NCBI GenBank assembly: GCA_910591455.2
Contig: OU342822.1
Span: 19,995,763 to 20,059,762 of the forward strand
Reading direction: 5' to 3'
DNA: 64,000 bases
Origin: Pholis gunnellus
Lineage: Eukaryota; Chordata; Actinopteri; Perciformes; Pholidae
Within the stretch, counting starts at the first letter, position 1. Each line of letters opens with the position of its first letter. The notes beneath the pieces were generated by a model that saw only the letters and a program-made list of their open reading frames with translations, was not told the DNA's origin and ran no database searches. A program made the position numbers and the translations under genes. Shown here in pieces: positions 1 to 12,370 of the stretch.

Positions 1-1013
1 CGATTTTGATACTGTGATACTGGTAGAGTATCTTTTAGATTAACATTTTAAAAAAGCTTCTAAAAAGTATTTATTTAAGTCTTAAGGAGACTGAGTGGAA
101 CATTTTACAGAATAAAAATCAACTTCTCTCCGTCGGTGTATTTCCACCTGTTTGGGGAGTCGATAATATTCCAATAATATTCGAATAATATTCGAATAAT
201 ATTCCTATAGTATTTATGTAAGTTTCTGTCAAACAGCTTCACAATGTTCATAAACCAATTCATATTATGTTCAGGTATAGGCTTAAAACCCTGCAGCCGC
301 ACACGCTGCAGAAAAACCAAAACAGCTCATGTCTTTCAGCTTTTTACTGGCTTATTTACAATATTAATTACGTTTACATTTTTGTGCATAATATATAAGA
401 TACTCCTTTATTCATGGGAATACATTTGGTTGTTGTAGCAGCACAAGGACAGAAGTAACTGCAGATAAAAGAGGTATATTGATTGACCTAAAATATGAAT
501 AGAACTTAAAATAGAAACTATACAACAACAATAGAGACAAAAGTGACAGTGGTGAGATTAGAAGCAGCAACGTCTTGTGTAAACACCAGACTAATATATC
601 ATTATCTAAGATATTTTGTGTGTCGGAGTCATTACGTTTAGAGGCGATTGGAGCTGTCATCACCAGCTGACACCACAACACAGGAAGTTGACCTGAACCT
701 TCGGGTCAGTTTGTTTTAAGATGCCACGCCTCCCAACCGCTCAGTCTGACTCTCATAAATCATAAAACACCAACCTTTTACTGGGGAGGGACACTTTGTG
801 TTGTCACGAAGCAGAATTAACAAGCTGAGCATCTGACGGTTGTAAAGAGAGCTGAAGGGACGCTGAGCCGGTTTTCATGAGCCGTCTGGGAAGCTTTCAG
901 AGAAAATAACGTCTACGGACACGACAGGTTGTTCATTAACTTCACACTCAGGATCAAACACACACTTCACCAGCTCATGTTGAATATTAAACATTTCTGG
1001 TGACAGAAGTTTT
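1..1013. other. Intergenic, no gene recognised
   Basis: AT-rich sequence without a convincing exon. The only local structure is a short run of AATATTC/GAATATT palindromic steps near 165-205. Open frames here are short and look like nothing known. Confidence 0.5.
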
Positions 1014-1480
1014 AGATAGAAGAAAGAAGTACTCAGATCTTTTACTTATGTAGAAGTAGGAATACTGCAGTGTAGGAATACTCTGTTACAAGATGTGGTT
1101 CTGCATTCAAAATGTTACTTTAGTAAAAGTACAAAATTATTAGCCTCAAAATATACTGAAAGTACCAAAAATAAAAGTACTAATTTTGCAGAAAGTGTTA
1201 TACTTTTATAAGGAATCCTACATTACTCGAGTAAAAGTACAAAAGTAATAGTGTTATATTTGAATGTACTTAAAGTATCAAAGGTAAATGTACTTATTAT
1301 GCAGAAAGTATTATACATTTACAAGCAATCCGGCATTCGTTTTTTTACTTCAGTAAAATACAAAAGTATTAACATCAAAATTAAATGTACTTGAAGTATA
1401 AAAAGTAAAATTACTTAGTAGGCAGACATTTTTTTGTTTACTTAAGTAAAAGTACAAAACCAATACTTAGTTAGGTTGAA
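1014..1480. repeat. Teleost interspersed repeat (AAGTACT/AAAGTAC-rich, family C)
   Basis: The stretch is made of many imperfect copies of 'agtaaaagtacaaaa', 'actctgttac' and 'aaagtattat..gcagaaag'. The same vocabulary recurs at 12190-12370, 15640-15790, 18760-18835 and 25733-26227. I read it as an internally duplicated copy of a very common fish MITE-like family whose best-preserved copy is at 25733-26227. It has no coding capacity. Confidence 0.65.
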
Positions 1481-1705
1481 GAAACGATCATGAAATACCG
1501 AAGTGTCTTTACTGAAGTACTGCAGTTATGTGAAAAATAAATCAACGTAAATCAATCGCTGTTTGTTGGACCCGTCCACCTCCACTCCCTCCAGACCAAT
1601 CGTGGCTTTTTGAGGTCTTGATACTTCCTCGTTTATGATTACGTAGATAACATACAAAATTATTTTGTGGGATACCTCCGAATTATGGCGCATTATTTTT
1701 CGCAG
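1480..1705. repeat. Interspersed repeat E, left part (split by a hAT insertion)
   Basis: This segment, together with about 2298-2345, aligns by eye with 21905-22246. Shared landmarks are 'acttagttaggtt', 'cacctccact', 'cctcgtt.atga', 'gataacatac.aaat' and 'ctggatg.gaccagc'. The right part continues after the hAT element at 2298. No function is visible. Confidence 0.6.
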
Positions 1706-1713
1706 GTATAGAC

Positions 1714-2289
1714 CAGGGGTCGGCAACCTTTACTATCCAAAGAGCCATTTTGCCCTATTTTCCACCAAATAAAATTTGGTAATCTGCTTATCATGATCAG
1801 GAAAGGCGCTGGACAGTGACGTAAGTTGCAAGTGGCGGATCGCTAGCACGGCCGTTTTTGAATATATTACTATTTTGCTCGACAGAGTTCGAATCCAGGT
1901 CGATGCGATCTTTCATAAATATATTTTCTTCAATGTATTTCTTCATACGTGGCTGTGATGTAGTGCTACACTTATACAATCGTAATCCCCGCAATATATA
2001 TGAGATGTGGCTTTTAGTTCTCCAGCAATATGTTTGTGAATGTGTGACGAATCTGGCAACAGAGACAGAAAACAGCTGCTGCTGTTACGCGAACACAACA
2101 CACGCACGGAAGGGAAACCAGTACGTTTGAAAACCAGTAGGACCGGCACCCACTGCATGCCCAGTGTACGTGAATAGTCACGTGATATTCGTTTTCAAGC
2201 GTTTAAGTCTGGACGGAGATCATCTCGAAAACGATGCTTAAACACTGTGTGGACGGAGGACTCAGGGAGCCGCGAGTTACCGACCCCTG
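1714..2289. mobile_element. Non-autonomous hAT element with 8-bp target-site duplication
   Basis: The element begins CAGGGGTCGGCAACC and ends with the near-complement GTTACCGACCCCTG, which are hAT-type terminal inverted repeats. It is flanked by perfect 8-bp direct repeats GTATAGAC at 1706-1713 and 2290-2297, the duplication length expected of hAT transposases. The 576-bp body has no transposase reading frame, so it would need a transposase supplied from elsewhere. It interrupts repeat E, whose uninterrupted copy is at 21905-22246. Confidence 0.88.
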
Positions 2290-2297
2290 GTATAGAC

Positions 2298-3190
2298 GAA
2301 TGCTGGATGAGACCAGCCTGCCTTCACGACCTGAGTGATGTCATCGGAAAGAGGAATTAGGGATCGACTTTCTAGGAACAAGGATAAAAACAAACAATGG
2401 CGTCCGAAGCGATGAGTTCCTTTCGCTATGTCAGGTTTACAGTTGTAGGGTTGAGCAATATGTGCTCCTATTAGTTACTTTACAAAAGAAGTTGTGGAAT
2501 TTTTTGCAAATTTAACCCGTGAGAAATGAAAAGTTAACTTTTATTTATTTGTTACAAAACTTCTGCACTTAAGTAACATAGCTTCTGCAGTAATTTTAGA
2601 CCAAATCACGATCTTTCCTAAACTTTCCTAATTTTGTTGCCTAAAACTAACCAAGTTGTTTCCTGTGAAGACAGAAGTATATTTTGTAAAAGACCACATT
2701 ATGTAACGAGTGTAAAATGAGTTGCTGGACTTTTGTACGAAAACGCACAAAAACGTTTTTCATAAGATATCATACGAACCGTTGTATGACGATATGTTGC
2801 ACCGGATACGTTGCATCGGATGTCTCCCACTATGGCTCACTACATGCAAAAAATATTTAATTTTTTTCTTTCTTGACCGCCGTCATTAGATAGGGTTTGT
2901 AGGTTTTTTTCAAAATATTAGAACATTTTACAACGTAACAATCTACTTGTCAGCGCTCTCTAGAGGACAAATTCTGTAATGCAGACAGTTTCTAAAAGAC
3001 CTCAAGACTAGTTTGGCCACATCTAATTTTTTCAAGTTTATTGTTACTTATTGGCCAACATATATACGCTGATATCAAAAACTCTGCAAGAAGCTCATAT
3101 TGATATATTAGGTTAGCTCTTATGCTAGTGTTAATTAGCACTAAACACAGTAGAGCTGAGGCTAATGGGAATGTTGATGTTATTTGATCA
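2298..3190. other. Intergenic, repeat remnants
   Basis: The first ~50 bases are the right part of repeat E. Near 2760-2830 is a 'tcatacgaacc' motif that also appears at about 41145 and belongs to the same family. No gene is visible. Confidence 0.45.
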
Positions 3191-3460
3191 TAAAAGTGAT
3201 GAAATGTCACCAAAGTTGTTAGGGTTCATCCTCAGGGGAACATGAACGTTTGTACTGAATAACATGTCAATCCATCCAATAGCTCCCAAGACATTTCACT
3301 CAAAACTGTAAATGTCAACCTAATAGTGGCGCTAGAGGAAAAGTCAGACGATCACCAAAGTCTGAGGGGTTCATCCTCTGGGGAACGTGAATGTCTGAAC
3401 AAAAACCTCACAGTAATCCATTCGACAGTTGTTGAGATATTTCAGTCTGGATCAAAACAT
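3190..3460. repeat. Teleost interspersed repeat D with internal duplication
   Basis: Two imperfect direct copies of 'gttcatcctc.ggggaac.tgaa' and 'aatccat.c.a.ag.t' occur about 140 bp apart, and 'gagatatttcagtctgga' follows. This is a phrase I know as a common dispersed fish repeat. A weaker relative lies at 4200-4260. It is non-coding. Confidence 0.6.
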
Positions 3461-5622
3461 ATTTCACTCAATGTAAACATCACGTAGCTTCAATGAGGAA
3501 CTGGAACAAGAAAGATGCAAAATATGTAGAGAAATATAATGGTTGATGTTAAAAAAGGCAAAATGAAGCCTGATTCTGCAAGAACAAAAGGCACAGATCG
3601 GCGTCGGAGGTGTGAGCGGTTCCTCAGTCACTCGCCGCCTCGCTGAGCGTCTCTGTTTGCTCACGAAAGCAATCAGCCCGTTATGAATAATAATGGCGTT
3701 TTTCTGAGGGAGGGCTGCATGCCGAGCGACTCGAGGTCAGAGCTTAGCCAGCGATGCCGTGTTTGGACAAGGAGCGTTTACCACACATACACACACACAT
3801 GCATACATATGAGGGATGTCCTAACTTCAGCTTTGCATGCAGTATTATTCCTACAGTTTAAAGCCTCCAAGAGATAAAAGGGGGGATTTTTCACATATAT
3901 CTCATACAGTAATCTGAAAAATATCTGCATCTCGATAACGTCAAGCTAATTTCCTTAAGTTGGTTTGTGTTTTCCATCAGTTATATGAATATTCTAAGAG
4001 GTAACTGACGCTTTTAAATAATGTCATTTCCACTTGCACCTTTATTTCATTCTTTCGGTCAATCCGATCACAATCTTTTGTCTTTGACACACCAGCTTTT
4101 TTTCCACCTCCATTGAAATTTAGAGCCACACAGCCATTATGTCTGTAGACCCCTTTGGTTCAGGTGGAAATACGTTAAATAAATCCCTGTGACATTTTGT
4201 GCAGACGTTCATTGTCCTCGTTAGATGAATCCATTAGACTTTGGTGATCCCCAACACTCACTCGAATCACACTGTACCTCTAAAAACCTGTCCTGCACTC
4301 TGAGATGAATGGTAACTCGCCAAATATTTGATTATTGTTAACTTCATTCATCCACTTCATATCGTTCTTTAGCATGCTAATAAGCTTACCTGCTAAACGT
4401 GGCATGCTAATGTCACCATGCTAACGGCAAACACATGCCAACTGCAGTCATGTCAGTGTGCACACTTTCAAACCTGAACCTGATGGCAGCTGAGGATTGG
4501 TGATAATTTAACAGCTCACTGTGTTTCCTCCGCTAACGTTAGTCATTTGGAATATTTAAAAGTTATCCACTGACCAAAGAGCGTGGACTATGTCCACATT
4601 TAGTTGTATGTAGATCAGCTTTTATTGAACAACAGAACCGTCAACAACGCATCTTTTTTTGTTTTTCTGTCTTTTTGTGGTAGCGTAATGTCGTCCCGAC
4701 TGACGGGAAAATAATTTGTGCCGAGCGACTTAAGAGAAAATTGACAATTCGTGTCGCTCAGCAAGAAACCAATAGATTCAATTTTGTTACTATTTCACCA
4801 ACTGCCATGAGACTGTTGATTATATCTATTTATATTCTTTTTATCTTCTTTTAATCGCTTTGTATCATATGTTTAGAAAAGTGGTGGGTGTGTATATGTA
4901 TATATATATATAAATATTCGTAATACTACAATGAAAACTATTTATTTATTAAACCGCTATCCTTTAGCATTTACATTTTTCAAACATTAGCAGTGAGCTG
5001 GGTGTAAATTTAAGTATTTGTGGCTCTGTTGGGATCCGTTACTAAATCAAGAGCTGTAACTATACGTATGGTCTTCAGTCTGTGTTTCTGACTCTCTGTT
5101 TGTCCTTTTGCCTGCCTTCCTCCTCAGACCTCCTCTTCCTCTGCAGAGCCTCTCCTGCTGCTGTCAGAGCATGTGTACACTGAGTAAACCTCCACATGCC
5201 ATCGACCACCTTCCGCATATTTGCGCTCGGCTTTATCAGACCCTCCATTTTGGTTTTTCCCGTTCAAATTCATCCAGAAAAAAGGGAAGAGCTAAAAAAC
5301 GCTAATGATGGGGGATAAAAAAATAAATAAATGAACAGCAGTCAGACGTGTCCGGAGTGTTTTCATGTGTTTTATTTAAGGACGTCTGTCTGAGGTCGAG
5401 GTGACGGGTCATGTGGTTTGGAGGGCAATCAGAAGGCAGGAAATGTGAATGGAAATGAGTCAATAACAACGTCACCTTCCTACATAACGGCTCCTGGTGT
5501 GCCTTTGAGCAAGCCGTTGTTTAAAATCAGTCGAAAATGCAGTTTTTTAAGGCGTTTTTTCCTGATAGTGATGAGCCTCTACTTCTGTTTTGCACAGCCC
5601 GAAAGCCCAAGCTATGTCCAAA
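3461..5622. other. Intergenic; a possible conserved element near 3660-3780
   Basis: No exon is recognised. Bases 3660-3780 are more GC-balanced and lack repeat vocabulary, which may indicate a conserved non-coding element. Bases 4370-4450 carry repeated 'catgctaa' phrases typical of fish dispersed repeats. A short (TA)n tract lies near 4895-4912. Confidence 0.35.
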
Positions 5623-6042
5623 CCATACAATGTATAAAAAACGTAATCATCATGACATCACCCATTGGTTTGTGGACTGACGCTTTGAAGCCTGGAGTTC
5701 ATCTTGGATTACGGCCGTCGCCATGTTGTTTTTCTTCTCAACCGATGAACGGAAGTGACCATATTTGGACTAAGAAGGAGTGACCTGTCAATCACTGTGT
5801 AGCCCCGCCCCTAAAGCATCCCCTGCTTTATGGTATGTTTGACTCTAAATGGACCATCATTTACTAAATGAACATCATGCTGTATTGAAGAAGACTTGAA
5901 ACTAGAGATTGAGACCATAAACTCATGTTTACAATGTTTACTGAGGTAATAAATCAAGAGAGAAGTAGAGTCATTTTCTCATAGACTTCTATACAACCAG
6001 AGGAGTCGCCCCCTGGTGGACATTAGAGAGAATGCAGCTTTA
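5623..6042 (+). repeat. Interspersed repeat A, copy 1 (near full length)
   Basis: It runs from 'accatacaatgtataaaa' to 'agagagaatgcagcttta'. Internal landmarks are 'cacccattggtttgtgg', 'ggaagtgacc', 'gacctgtcaatcac', 'tagccccgcccctaaagc' and 'gtcgccccctggtgga'. Six further copies or fragments lie at 23421-23931 (minus), 26643-26905 (minus), 27874-28206 (plus), 29383-29500 (minus), 41226-41488 (plus) and 50873-51000 (plus). Long stretches are nearly identical between copies. There is no coding capacity; SINE or non-autonomous DNA transposon is undecided. Confidence 0.8.
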
Positions 6043-6680
6043 CCAGAGGTTGCCGCCTGGCTCTAGCTCAGCTGTTTCCAAAGCATTTCTCTTTTTAAAT
6101 CACTTCTAATCTTTGTCTTACTTGCTATGCTGTAGTTTCTAAATTCAGCTGTTCCTATAGTTCTCTACCAGTAATACAATCAGGCAACACATTGTCAGAT
6201 TGTCTCATCGGACAGTGGGAATTCATCAGCATGAGAAATGTGAGTATTGATCCAGACCAAACTAGATCAAACCATATCAAATGAATACAACAAAGTGGTT
6301 CCCAGACTTATTTAGAAATGTATACAAAGTGGCTCCACAAAAACACTGCAGCGTTCTGCTTTGGTCTGGTTTTTAGTCTGTGAAAATTGACGCTTTTAAG
6401 GTAAATCGAGAGAAAATAGAGGTGCTTATTGGCCCTTTTGGTTTTCCACAGTGAGAGGCTGTCCAAACATTTAAAGGTTTAAAATGATAGCATTTTGAGG
6501 AAAGAATCTTGGAAATGTGACACCTCCCAGTCTCAGAAAAATAAATAAAAAGATAAGTGTCCAAACAACTTTATAATAGCGACAGTTTATCCCTGTTAAT
6601 TGCGTTTCCCATCAAATTAAAGTTTGATAGCAGCCTTGCCCTTCAAAGTCCAACATCAATCGCCCCCTAGTCTCCAGGAA

Positions 6681-6701
6681 GTGTGTGTTTTGTGTGCGTG
6701 T

Positions 6702-6734
<33 letters not shown>

Positions 6735-6735
6735 T
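6681..6735. repeat. (TG)n microsatellite
   Basis: Dinucleotide tract, slightly interrupted at its left end. Confidence 0.9.
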
Positions 6736-7090
6736 TGTCCCTGACTTCCAGCCACCTGTGTTTGCTCAGCAGCTTTCCCTCGGGCTGGGCAGAGTGAGCG
6801 GCAGCAGCCAGATAACACCAAGGCTGCGTCGGTCTGCAGAAAGGCAGCAGGGTTTTTTTTTTTTTTGAATACAGTTAATCATCATCTCTGCTCTGCTTTG
6901 TTCTGCGGCTCAACATGGACGACGAGGATCTGCCATGTTTTGTGTCGGCTTCACGAGTGACATGAGGCCACGAGTCAAGAACCAGAAGCTTTCATGACGA
7001 TGGTGGTTTCATTCATTCATCTATTGTGGGATTTGACTCTAAGTTATGGAAGCCTGTTTCTGAAATGTGATGAAAAAAATAAGATCCTGA

Positions 7091-7721
7091 AAGTCATTAT
7101 TTAGAGATACTAAATCATTGTTGAGATATTAAGTCATTATTTAGAGATATTAAGTCATTATTTAGAGATATTAAATCATTATTTTGAGATATTAAGTCAT
7201 TATTTAGAGATACTAAATCATTGTTTAGATACTAATTCACTATTTTGAGATATTAACTTATTATTTCTAGGTATTAACTTATTATTTAGAGATACTAATT
7301 CATTATTTTGAGATAGTAAATCATTATTTTGAGATATTAAGTCATTATTTAGAGATACTAAATCATTATTTTGAGATATTAAGTCATTACTTAGAGATAT
7401 TAAGTCATTATTTAGAGATACTAAATCATTATTTTGAGATATTAAGTCATTACTTAGAGATATTAAGTCATTATTTAGAGATACTAAATCATTGTTTAGA
7501 TACTAATTCACTATTTTGAGATATTAACTTATTATTTCTAGGTATTAACTTATTATTTAGAGATACTAAGTCATTATTGTGAGATATTAACTCAACATTA
7601 GATATTAAGTCATTATTTTGAGATACTAAGTCATTATTTTGAGATATTAACTCAACATTAGATACTAATTCATTATTTTTAGATAGTAAATCATTATTTT
7701 GAGGTATTAAGTCATTATTTT
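7091..7721. repeat. 21-bp tandem array, AT-rich
   Basis: About 29 degenerate copies of a 21-bp unit 'gagatattaagtcattattt(t/a)', alternating with variants 'gagatactaaatcattatt'. Higher-order blocks are also repeated; for example the block around 7190-7290 recurs at 7400-7560. The array directly abuts the LINE fragment on its right. Confidence 0.85.
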
Positions 7722-8336
7722 GGTTTTCTGCAGCACAGGAACCGTTCTGGCTCTGTTCCGCTTCACTTTTTTACACCTCGCCCGTCAAACACAACTCTGC
7801 AAAAAGTTTTCTGACGACTCTGCAATCGTCGGCCTCATCACGGACGGGGATGACGGGGAAGACAGAGAACTAATCCAGGACTTTATGAGCTGCTGCCAGC
7901 GAAGCCGCCTCCAGATGAACTCAGGGAAAACCAAAAGGACACCGCAGGTTCTTCCTTCCTGCCGCCGTCAGACTGCACAACCAACACTCCTACCAATAGA
8001 CCGCACATACCATAAACCCCCCCCCCCCCCCCCCCCGGCAAATTACTTTTTTATTAATTTATGTGCAATATCAGTATCAATATCAATGAATGTGCAATAA
8101 AAACATTTCATATTTCCTACCTCATATGTGCAATAGCGTGTATCCAACCACTCAATCGGATTATATTGTCTTTTTAGCTATTTTTATGGTTTACTTATTT
8201 ATTATACCTTTACTGTTTCATTATTTATTGTATTTCTTTGTTTCTTATCTACTGATGTCTCTTGTTGCTATAATTCTGCAATTGTCCCCGCTGTGGGACT
8301 AGTAAAGGATTATTTTATCTTATCTTATCTTATCTA
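7722..8336 (+). mobile_element. Truncated CR1/L2-clade LINE 3' end
   Basis: An open stretch at 7740-7940 reads GTVLALFRFTF and then KFSDDSAIVGLITDGDD, which matches the reverse-transcriptase region of fish L2/CR1-type LINEs around the (F/Y)xDD catalytic motif. Here the motif is FSDD. After an internal deletion, bases 7948-7990 resemble the C-terminal 'FFLPAAVRLHNQ' tail. The element ends with 'gctgtgggactagtaaaggatt' and a (TTATC)n tail, the usual 3' end of such elements. It is 5' truncated and dead. A C-tract lies at 8018-8036. Confidence 0.8.
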
Positions 8337-9695
8337 TGACAAATGGTTTTTAGAGGAAAAATGACTTAAACCCTTAAAATAGTTGCTGATTAATATTGTC
8401 AATGGATTCATAATAATTGCTGCTGTACTTGTACATTTCTGTAGTTTTGTTTGTTTAAAACAAACTAAAGCTTTAAAATAATTAGAGGTGTGGTGGAGTA
8501 GAAGTATAAAGTGACACGAGAAGACGCCGAGCAGCATGATGATTCATTAGAGGTATTTGTGTTTGTGATGAGTTAAGTCCAATATTCTCTCTCTTTTAGC
8601 TCAGTTTTTGGTCTCCACCACCTCCTGAGAGAAATATCTCTTTAGCTGCTAAATGCTCCACTACGTTCACTAGCTGGTCTGTAACTGTTTATGTCTGCTG
8701 TTTGCTGCTGTTTAGGTAGTGTTCAGTGTCAAACATCCGCCGGCAGCGGCTTAAAACGAGGTTAATGAGAGCCGTGAGACTGAACCAAAACAGTAAAGTT
8801 GTGAGCTATAAAACCAAAACAAAGAGGTGAGAGATGCTAGAATGCTCAGAGCTGAGGGTGAACAACAGTCTGGTGATAACTAAGAGGGACAGGTTTCCCT
8901 CTACACATACTCATTTGATCCATTATCGATATGAAAATATTGATTAGTGCCGCTTTAAAGGTTGTCGGAATCGAGTAACTAAATGCTGCTGAGAACGTTG
9001 TGAGATGATCTGAGAAGCTGAGACAAAGAAGACTTTAGGTCCTTAAAAAAATTAATACACAGTCAAAGAAACAAGGATATCTTATTCATTTCTAACATCG
9101 TCTCTTTTAAATCAGGTGACTTGTGCAACTTTAAAGATCTTCGTCTTCTGATCTCGGTGTAAGAATATATGAATCCGAGGTCTCACGGCAGTGGGGCGTC
9201 TTTGAAACTGCAGATACTTCAAAAAAGAAAAAAGAAGAAGAAGAAAAAGATCGGGTCCATCTTAGATAAACAGCAGTTTTCCATTCATGGAGATGTACAA
9301 TGACGCTTTCTTAAGGTGAAAAGAGCTTAAGCGTCAATCTGGGTGCCTTTCAGACCTCCAGCCCGGCCACCCAGAGAGCTCCGGGTCTGGGTGTCTTTTT
9401 TTTTTGTAGTGGGGATAAAAATTTGGCGGGGCAACGGTCAACTACTGCTAAACGTCAGAGTTATTGGCCCGAATGTCATCTTCACTCTCCCACGTTTGAA
9501 GTGGTCGGAAACCCCCTTTCGATGGATATCGGGGCTGAACATTTAGCCCGTAGGCGCCACGTGCGGCGGCTAAACTCAAAGCCGACCGCCTCTACGTCAG
9601 AGCGAAAGCCAAATAAAACAAGTCAGAGCCGGTCACCTGACGGTACAGTTCACAGAGAAAAGGCTCTAAATGGCATGAAACCGGTTATATGTAGT
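8337..9695. other. Intergenic, no gene recognised
   Basis: Bases 8600-8760 contain phrases seen in dispersed fish repeats ('gctgctaaatgctccact', 'tctgctgtttgctgctg'). The stretch 9340-9690 is GC-richer and repeat-free but has no splice-bounded coding frame. Confidence 0.4.
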
Positions 9696-9699
9696 GTGT

Positions 9700-10260
9700 T
9701 GTCTTAATAGCTGGCGACGCAGACCCGCCACAACAAAAAAGGGGACGCCTGAGACGGCGCCTTGATTCATGGGAACGCCTTGGCTCTGCCTTTGTGGCTG
9801 CTCCTCCACTAAGCAAATACTCCAAACTGTTCATTCCCCCGCCGGCCCTTTCTCTCCTCCAGCACATTGTTTGTGCCCTCGCATTTCATTCAGCCATAGA
9901 GGAGGGAGGTAGGGGGGGGGGGGGGGGGGAGATTGCTCTCAGAGCCACTGAGCAAACAGTGTGGAGAAAAAGGAGCCTGCCATCTTTACTCTGTTCCCAG
10001 GAGAACTTGCCTTTTTTTATTTTTCTTATTTGAGCTCCAAGCTGTCGAGCTGAGCCGAGAGTTTGATGTCAGAAAAGCTGAATTAATTGCTTTAAGCCAA
10101 AGGGGCGGGCCACCCATCACCAAACGCTGCCCGAAATGTTTTATGGAGATTATTAAAGCTTTCCCGCTACACAAGGTGTACAAATATCGGGGCATCCTTT
10201 TATTTATGATTCTGAATCATTTTCAGGAAAAAAAAAAAATCGTCGATGTTGTTGCTTTCT
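9700..10260. promoter_or_regulatory. Candidate conserved non-coding element cluster
   Basis: A repeat-free, compositionally mixed stretch inside the desert flanking pax1. Its core at 10060-10190 contains homeodomain-type cores such as 'gaattaattgc' and 'gattattaaag'. No open frame looks coding. A G-tract at 9914-9929 splits it. Calling it regulatory is inference from texture and position; no alignment was possible. Confidence 0.3.
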
Positions 10261-10299
10261 GTTAGTCAACAGTTTTTTTTAAGCCTAAAGATTATTTTA

Positions 10300-10940
10300 G
10301 TTGTGTCTTTCCTCCAGAGAGAGAGCCAAGTGCACAAGAAACTGAACGTATAGTGGCACATTAACGTCCATTTACTTTACAGAACAGCATTCAACTTGCA
10401 ACAATGCAGCCATTGATTTCCTTTCATTGTAGCATGAAAATCAGATATGTTTTGTCATTTCAAACGGTTCCAAATCCCCAAAATAACTGACTTCAGTTTA
10501 ACAGCAACCGTAAAAGGTGACTTAGTGTTGCACTTTCATAAAGGTGGGGTACTCAGAAGAGGGGTTAATAAAAGAATATGGATTATAATTGAAGCAGATG
10601 CGCTTTTTTAGTAGCGTGGGTTGAGCTTCTAAAAACACTGGATCCTTCACTTCCCATAATGCAGAGCAAACAAAAAAACATGTTTCAGTAAATGCCCCAG
10701 AACCCAAACTCCACCGTCAGTCCTCCCTCAGGTGGACGAGGACCGCAAAAGTGACGCACTAGAGCTCATTCTGCATACAAAGACCTTCTCATTAAAACCA
10801 CCTCGTGCTAAAAAGAATCCCTGCTGCCATGTTTCTGATCTCCACTTAACATCCACTAGCAGGGTCATTCAATGTAAAGCACACGGCGGACTGATAAACA
10901 CATCTGTGCTGTGTGTTATCAGCAGATTAGTGGCTCTTTG
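10300..10940. promoter_or_regulatory. Candidate conserved non-coding elements
   Basis: Two unique stretches, about 10310-10500 and 10720-10935, lack repeat vocabulary and have balanced composition. They contain no credible exon. As flanking DNA of a Pax1/Nkx2.2 block they are plausible distant enhancers, but conservation could not be tested. Confidence 0.25.
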
Positions 10941-12189
10941 TTAACGAGGCTGCAAACACAGAGAGAGCTATCAAAAAACTCCTGAACAAAGCATCTGAGA
11001 GAGCAGAGGATAAACCTGCATCCTCCGGGGTTAAATATTTAAAAAAGATATATTTAAGTTTGTCTCCGTAAAGAGAAACAAACACAATTCTCGATATACC
11101 AAATTGCACAATTTACAAGAAGCCTATGAGTTATTAGTATAGGACTCCAGATGTTGCTCTGTTATCTAGAAATGAACTGTTTTCACTGACAGAAACAAAA
11201 AATGCCAATTTCTTAAATGGAGTCTGGTGCTAGTTTTGCTTTCTGGTTCTTTAAACTGCAGAACGTCAAACTGTTCTCACAGTGAGCCGAATATATATAT
11301 ATATATATATATACATATATTCTGTATATATATATATAAAAGGGTTAGACAAACGTGTGCCGAGTTAATCCTAAAAATCACCCAATTTCCACAGTTTTAC
11401 AGCCTACAAGTTAAAAGACAACACTATAGACTAACTCATGATATGTAAGGAAACAATGAGCAGAATATGACTGGAGTCTGGTGGTAATTTTGCATCACGG
11501 CTCTTAAAATAACGTTATTCAAGACCATGTCGTCTCACAGTGAGCTGAATAAACCAAATGATGGCAGAGTTCCCTTAGCGCTCAGAACCAGCTTGTAAAC
11601 GCTGACAAAATCTGTTTGGAAAAACAGAAATAAAAATCTATGTAAAGTGACCAACAACTGTACTGAATAAATCTTAAAATCCACCCAATTTCCCAGTTTT
11701 AAAGCCGACAGGGCCGAAAGAAACAATGGCAGACCAAGTTACGATATGTAAACGAAAAACGAGCAGAATATGAATGGAGTCTGGTGGTCAAAGAGAGGTG
11801 TTGTAATGATCTCATATCAGACAGTGAAGCTCACACAGGCAGATTGAGGGAGTTCACTAAGAAAATACACGATGTCGACGAGCATCTGCTCTGGTTTAAC
11901 CTAAAAAAATCTTAAAATCTTCTGAGCATCACTGAGAGAAAAATCTATCCAGCTGATATGACAGCAAACCAGCTGCTTTGTGCACAACGTCCCTAAAGAT
12001 TCTTTTACAAATCTATCAGGTGACATGTCAGTAAGACTGCAGATGAAATAAAAGAAATGCATTTTCAACCCTATGAGATCACATCCTCGGTTATATTGTG
12101 CACCTATTTAACAATATCGGCAAAGAAAATGACAGAACAAAATATTTCTTTGTGTTTTTATATCAAGATTTCTTCCTTTAAAACAAAAT
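10941..12189. other. Intergenic; internally duplicated segment and (AT)n
   Basis: The segments 11221-11460 and 11470-11780 are imperfect direct copies. Both run 'gagtctggtg.tagttttgc', 'ctcacagtgag.cgaat', 'atcctaaaa.cac.caatttcc' and 'ataag/tgtaa.gaaa.aa.gagcagaatatga'. An (AT)n tract sits at 11289-11338 in the first copy. No gene is recognised. Confidence 0.5.
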
Positions 12190-12370
12190 ATGACAAATTC
12201 ATGGTACTTCTACTTTACTTGGGTATTGCTTGTTTTGCTTTCTACTTCTTCTCCACACCATCTCAGAGGTTAATATTGTACTTTTTACTACATTTGTCCG
12301 ACAGCTTTAGTTCCTTCTCAGGTGACAGTTTTTCATCCCCTTCCTGTCCAGGTAAACCACGTATCTCCAG
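12190..12370. repeat. Fragment of teleost repeat C, left flank of the 51-bp array
   Basis: The phrases 'tacttctactttact', 'catctcagaggttaatattgtactttttac' (in pieces) and 'gacagctttagttccttctcaggtgaca' match the fish family best preserved at 25733-26227. The 51-bp minisatellite starts immediately after its last recognisable base. Confidence 0.6.

Noticed and set aside
5418..5783. 121-codon open frame
   Set aside because: Runs into repeat A and resembles nothing; judged a chance frame.
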